The position numbers and the translations under genes were made by a program. From assembly GCA_000320545.1 (NCBI GenBank), contig ADNK01001829.1, positions 1-20,554 on the forward strand: 20,554 nucleotides of DNA, in the 5' to 3' direction. The DNA comes from Bigelowiella natans CCMP2755 (lineage: Eukaryota; Cercozoa; Chlorarachniophyceae). The notes below the pieces were generated by a model. That model had not been told where the DNA came from and did no database searches. It saw only the letters and a program-made list of their open reading frames with translations. Below, piece by piece: positions 18,528 through 20,554 of the stretch. Every line of letters starts with the position of its first letter. The first letter of the stretch is position 1.

Positions 18528-19374
18528 GTCATCGTCGTCTGCGTTGGTGCTTCTATCCGCTCAGTGGTCCAAGCTCGATGGTGAGATCGATGAGCTCAAA
18601 ACCAAGTTGGAGGCGCTCAACAAGAAAAGGCAGGAGAAGAAGGTGGTGGTTACCAGTAGTCGTAGCAGTAGCAGCAGCAGCAGTAGTAGGAAACATGCAA
18701 ACGACGACTGTGATAATTACAACCGGAGCAGTAGCTGCGGATAGATATAAAATACAGACAAAATTGAACGCAGAAGACTGTGGATGCTGCGTTCCTGTTG
18801 ATAGTTTACCATTGCTGAGGGGGGGGAATGGAGTATGACATCATCATCATCGTCATCATCATCATCATCATCAATCATCATCATCACCATCATCACCATC
18901 ATCATCATCATCGACATTAGTATATTTTGACCCCGTTTCTGCCCTGCCTCTTCTTAGGAGGAGTACGAGAACATCGTAAATGAGCTTCCAAAGCTCGAGG
19001 TGTGACCTTCGTTTTGCTGTGTTGAGCTATATGTGTAGCAAGATGTATATGAATGATATATGTATGCTAATTTGTGCGTCTTAAGAAGTGTTTTGTCTGG
19101 AGACATGCATATTGCATGTTCCCGCACCGTCGTTGTCAGCAAATTCGTTGACCCTCGTTCCCAACTGATATATTTGTATTTAGTTATTTTTAAAATATTT
19201 ATAGTTATATTTTATGCAGCACCAGCAATCACGCCTCCTCTACCACTACCGTCATCATCAATATTCCCCCCCCCACTCCTATACTCCTCGATCATCATCG
19301 ATGCCCCCTTTTCTCAGGAGATGAGCAAGAAGTTTTCGGGGATGTTCGCATCGCTCGACGACAGGATCAAATGA
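16419..19374 (+). CDS. 200-aa protein with duplicated VPxG-type beta repeat, Pro/Ala linker and coiled coil
   Basis: Nine exons: 16419-16487, 16679-16713, 16871-16980, 17475-17569, 17845-17877, 18019-18102, 18565-18642, 18958-18999 and 19318-19374. All introns are GT-AG (141-494 nt) with matching phases; TGA stop at 19372. Residues 1-52 hold two copies of a short beta motif: FQIKVPAGVTAGTQLQV, then the connecting SPNGVDLVF, then SVPPNCPPGSLLRVPMP. This VPxG...PG..hxVxxP pattern recurs in many protist proteins of unknown function. A Pro/Ala/Gln-rich linker follows (about 53-113). The C-terminal 85 residues are charged and helical (KALSTLHTTLTKKKDELKDE, DGEIDELKTKLEALNKKRQE, IVNELPKLEEMSKKFSGMF), consistent with a coiled coil. 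No catalytic motif is visible; a scaffolding or oligomeric role is a guess. Exons of 33-42 nt make automated prediction error-prone. An in-frame read-through of intron 3 would give a different, membrane-anchored C-terminus. Confidence 0.8.
16575..16602. repeat. (GT)n microsatellite in intron 1 of the VPxG gene
   Basis: A GT array interrupted once by GC, inside intron 16488-16678. Confidence 0.85.
17173..17235. repeat. Poly-C run followed by (TG)n in intron 3 of the VPxG gene
   Basis: A C-rich run (about 17173-17189) and a TG array (about 17217-17235). A G-rich stretch near the start of the same intron (about 16997-17010) is complementary to the C run. Confidence 0.85.
17705..17813. repeat. 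Poly-G and poly-C runs in intron 4 of the VPxG gene
   Basis: A G run at about 17705-17717 and a C run at about 17800-17813 in the same 275-nt intron, able to pair with each other. Confidence 0.85.
18148..18234. repeat. (CT)n and (GT)n microsatellites in intron 6 of the VPxG gene
   Basis: About 23 CT units (18148-18195) and a GT array (about 18217-18234). Confidence 0.9.
18411..18540. repeat. Poly-G run and (ATC)n array in intron 6 of the VPxG gene
   Basis: A 15-16 nt G run (about 18413-18428) followed by an ATC-type array (about 18496-18540) that ends shortly before the acceptor at 18564. Confidence 0.9.
18838..18913. repeat. (CAT)n array in intron 7 of the VPxG gene
   Basis: About 24 CAT/CGT/CAC units upstream of the acceptor at 18957. 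Confidence 0.9.
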
Positions 19375-20051
19375 AGAGCATCGTCATTTTCTAAATAGTG
19401 ATGATGATGGCGATGATGATGATGATGAGGATTCATGCATGACCAGAAAAGCCATCGTTTGGCTGCTAGGGTGGCGGCGGTGATGATGATCGTGAAGGCT
19501 GCATATATACACGTGGTAGAAGGCATAGATAGTGCGGTGGAACTTTTACACCCTATAGTAATCCGTGTCTACCTACTTATTATTATCGGCAACTTAACAA
19601 CTTATCAATTATATAAATTATATGATACACAGAATGTGCTGCCTTGACCATGCAGCTGTGTACACGCACCGAACAAATAAGCGTCAGTCATAAATACGCC
19701 TACAGCTCCGCGGTAGTAAGCGCTATATATCTCCCTTGAAGCTATCTATTTTCCGCAAATAGTACATAGACGTCATTTGGCAAATTTTTTTTCACAATAT
19801 GGCGCCGTACGTGTTTCTCATTGTAGACATTTGATCGTGTCATATGTACGCCGACATCAACGCGCCGCTCACCAGCAGCCCTGTAACATCTAAATGTGTG
19901 TACATTACACACACATGCTAGCATGCGCGCTGCAATCTCAGCAATGCATGTGGTGATATAAGCGAGCTATGAGACTGCATGTGCTCGCAATGCGGGGGCG
20001 CTGTATCCATATGCTAGATATGGTGTATCAACGCGGAACATATGCGACATT
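19375..20051. other. Convergent spacer between VPxG gene and bromodomain gene
   Basis: No gene is seen. It contains a GAT array (about 19399-19430) directly after the VPxG stop codon, AT-rich sequence around 19560-19630 and the 12-bp palindrome CATGCTAGCATG (19914-19925). The two flanking genes end toward each other, so this should hold both 3' UTRs. Confidence 0.55.
19914..19925. repeat. Perfect palindrome CATGCTAGCATG
   Basis: Shares its half-site with the 16-bp palindrome at 12873-12888, seven kilobases away, again in a convergent spacer. Confidence 0.7.
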
Positions 20052-20375
20052 TTAGCTTTTGCTCATTGCCTGAAGCATTGCAGAGTTCTTGCGGGCCTGC
20101 ACTATCAGCTTCTCCGCTGCATCTTTGAAGTGGATCCTCAGCAGCTTCTCGTACATTTCCTGTGTGAGATCCGCACATCGGTAGTAGGAGGTGTCCGCCT
20201 GAATGGAGATCATCGTCGTCATCATAAATCATCATCATCTTCATCATCCCCATCAACATCCACGGCAGCAGCAGCAGCACATTACTTGATTAAAGGTGCG
20301 ACAGTTGTCGAAAACAAGCATGGCGTCCTCGTGAAACTGAGGTAGATTCTGGTATTGCCTGAAGGGGGGGAGGAT

Positions 20376-20408
<33 letters not shown>

Positions 20409-20537
20409 TTCATCACTATCATCAACATCAATCATCCATCATCATCATCATCATCATCGTCGTCATCGTCGTCATCGTCGTCAAAATCGTTGTTGTGTGG
20501 AAGGGTGTTGACAGACCCCGACTGGATTTTCTTTTGC
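20052..20537 (-). CDS. Bromodomain protein, C-terminal fragment (runs off right edge)
   Basis: Three exons on the minus strand: 20537-20517, 20358-20286 and 20198-20052, with GT-AG introns of 158 and 87 nt and matching phases; TAA stop at 20054-20052. The joined text covers the second half of a bromodomain, the acetyl-lysine reader of chromatin proteins. It reads KKIQSG, then QYQNLPQF, then EDAMLVFDNCRTFNQ (the conserved Asn of the acetyl-lysine pocket is in FDNCRTFN), then DTSYYRCADLTQEMYEKLL. It ends about 30 residues later in a basic helix. The bromodomain is therefore at the extreme C-terminus of the protein. The first exon is only 21 nt, and its acceptor lies 14-17 nt inside the window edge. 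Which bromodomain family (BET, GCN5-like or other) cannot be judged without the upstream part. Both introns carry long GAT-type repeats in the sense strand. Confidence 0.9.
20211..20245. repeat. (ATC)n array in last intron of the bromodomain gene
   Basis: ATC-type units filling much of the 87-nt intron 20285-20199, just upstream of its acceptor on the minus strand. Confidence 0.85.
20376..20483. repeat. (ATC/GTC)n array filling an intron of the bromodomain gene
   Basis: More than 30 ATC, GTC or related units take up most of the intron 20516-20359. In-frame reading gives only an Asp run. Confidence 0.9.
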
Positions 20538-20554
20538 CTGTGTTGTGTAGGAGC

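Noticed and set aside
18412-18744. Plus-strand frame with poly-Ser spanning an intron and exon 7 of the VPxG gene
   Set aside because: The poly-Ser parts come from ATC/AGC microsatellites. Only 18565-18642 fits the spliced coiled-coil protein.
20376-20483. Tandem array that might suggest CRISPR or minisatellite
   Set aside because: Units are 3 nt with no spacers; it is an ordinary trinucleotide repeat in an intron.

Overview
The window is nuclear DNA from a eukaryote, most likely a microbial eukaryote such as an alga or heterotrophic protist. Nearly every gene is cut into short exons by spliceosomal GT-AG introns of about 50-500 nt. Introns and spacers are full of microsatellites (CA/TG, TA, CT, ATC/GAT) and poly-C/poly-G runs, and there are no operons or ribosome binding sites. 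The lineage cannot be fixed from this window. The duplicated VPPG-type beta repeat and an orphan protein ending in paired CxxC motifs remind me of stramenopile or other algal genomes, which is a weak hint only.

Six protein genes can be rebuilt by hand from splice sites that keep the reading frame: (1) minus 3756-1588, three exons, an about 650-residue orphan with an N-terminal hydrophobic segment and a Cys-rich tail; (2) plus 4778-7770, eight exons, a complete 573-residue APC-superfamily amino-acid/polyamine transporter; (3) plus about 9069-12633, seventeen exons, an about 761-residue RhoGEF (DH)-PH-FYVE protein with an extra zinc-ribbon-like C-terminus; (4) minus 15845-14148, eight small exons, an about 215-residue unrecognised protein; (5) plus 16419-19374, nine exons, a 200-residue protein with two VPxG-type repeats, a Pro/Ala linker and a coiled-coil tail; (6) minus 20537-20052, the 3' end of a bromodomain gene that runs off the right edge and contains a 21-nt microexon.

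Layout: genes 1 and 2 are divergent over a 1-kb spacer, 2 and 3 are in tandem, 3 and 4 converge, 4 and 5 diverge over 0.57 kb, and 5 and 6 converge. The stretch from about 7.8 to 13.5 kb, containing gene 3, is AT-richer, has shorter introns and lacks the microsatellites found everywhere else, so it looks like a separate compositional domain. The genes do not form an obvious pathway. The FYVE RhoGEF implies phosphoinositide-directed membrane and actin signalling, the permease nutrient uptake, and the bromodomain protein chromatin reading. All exon models are inferences from splice consensus, phase and domain continuity, with no transcript evidence.
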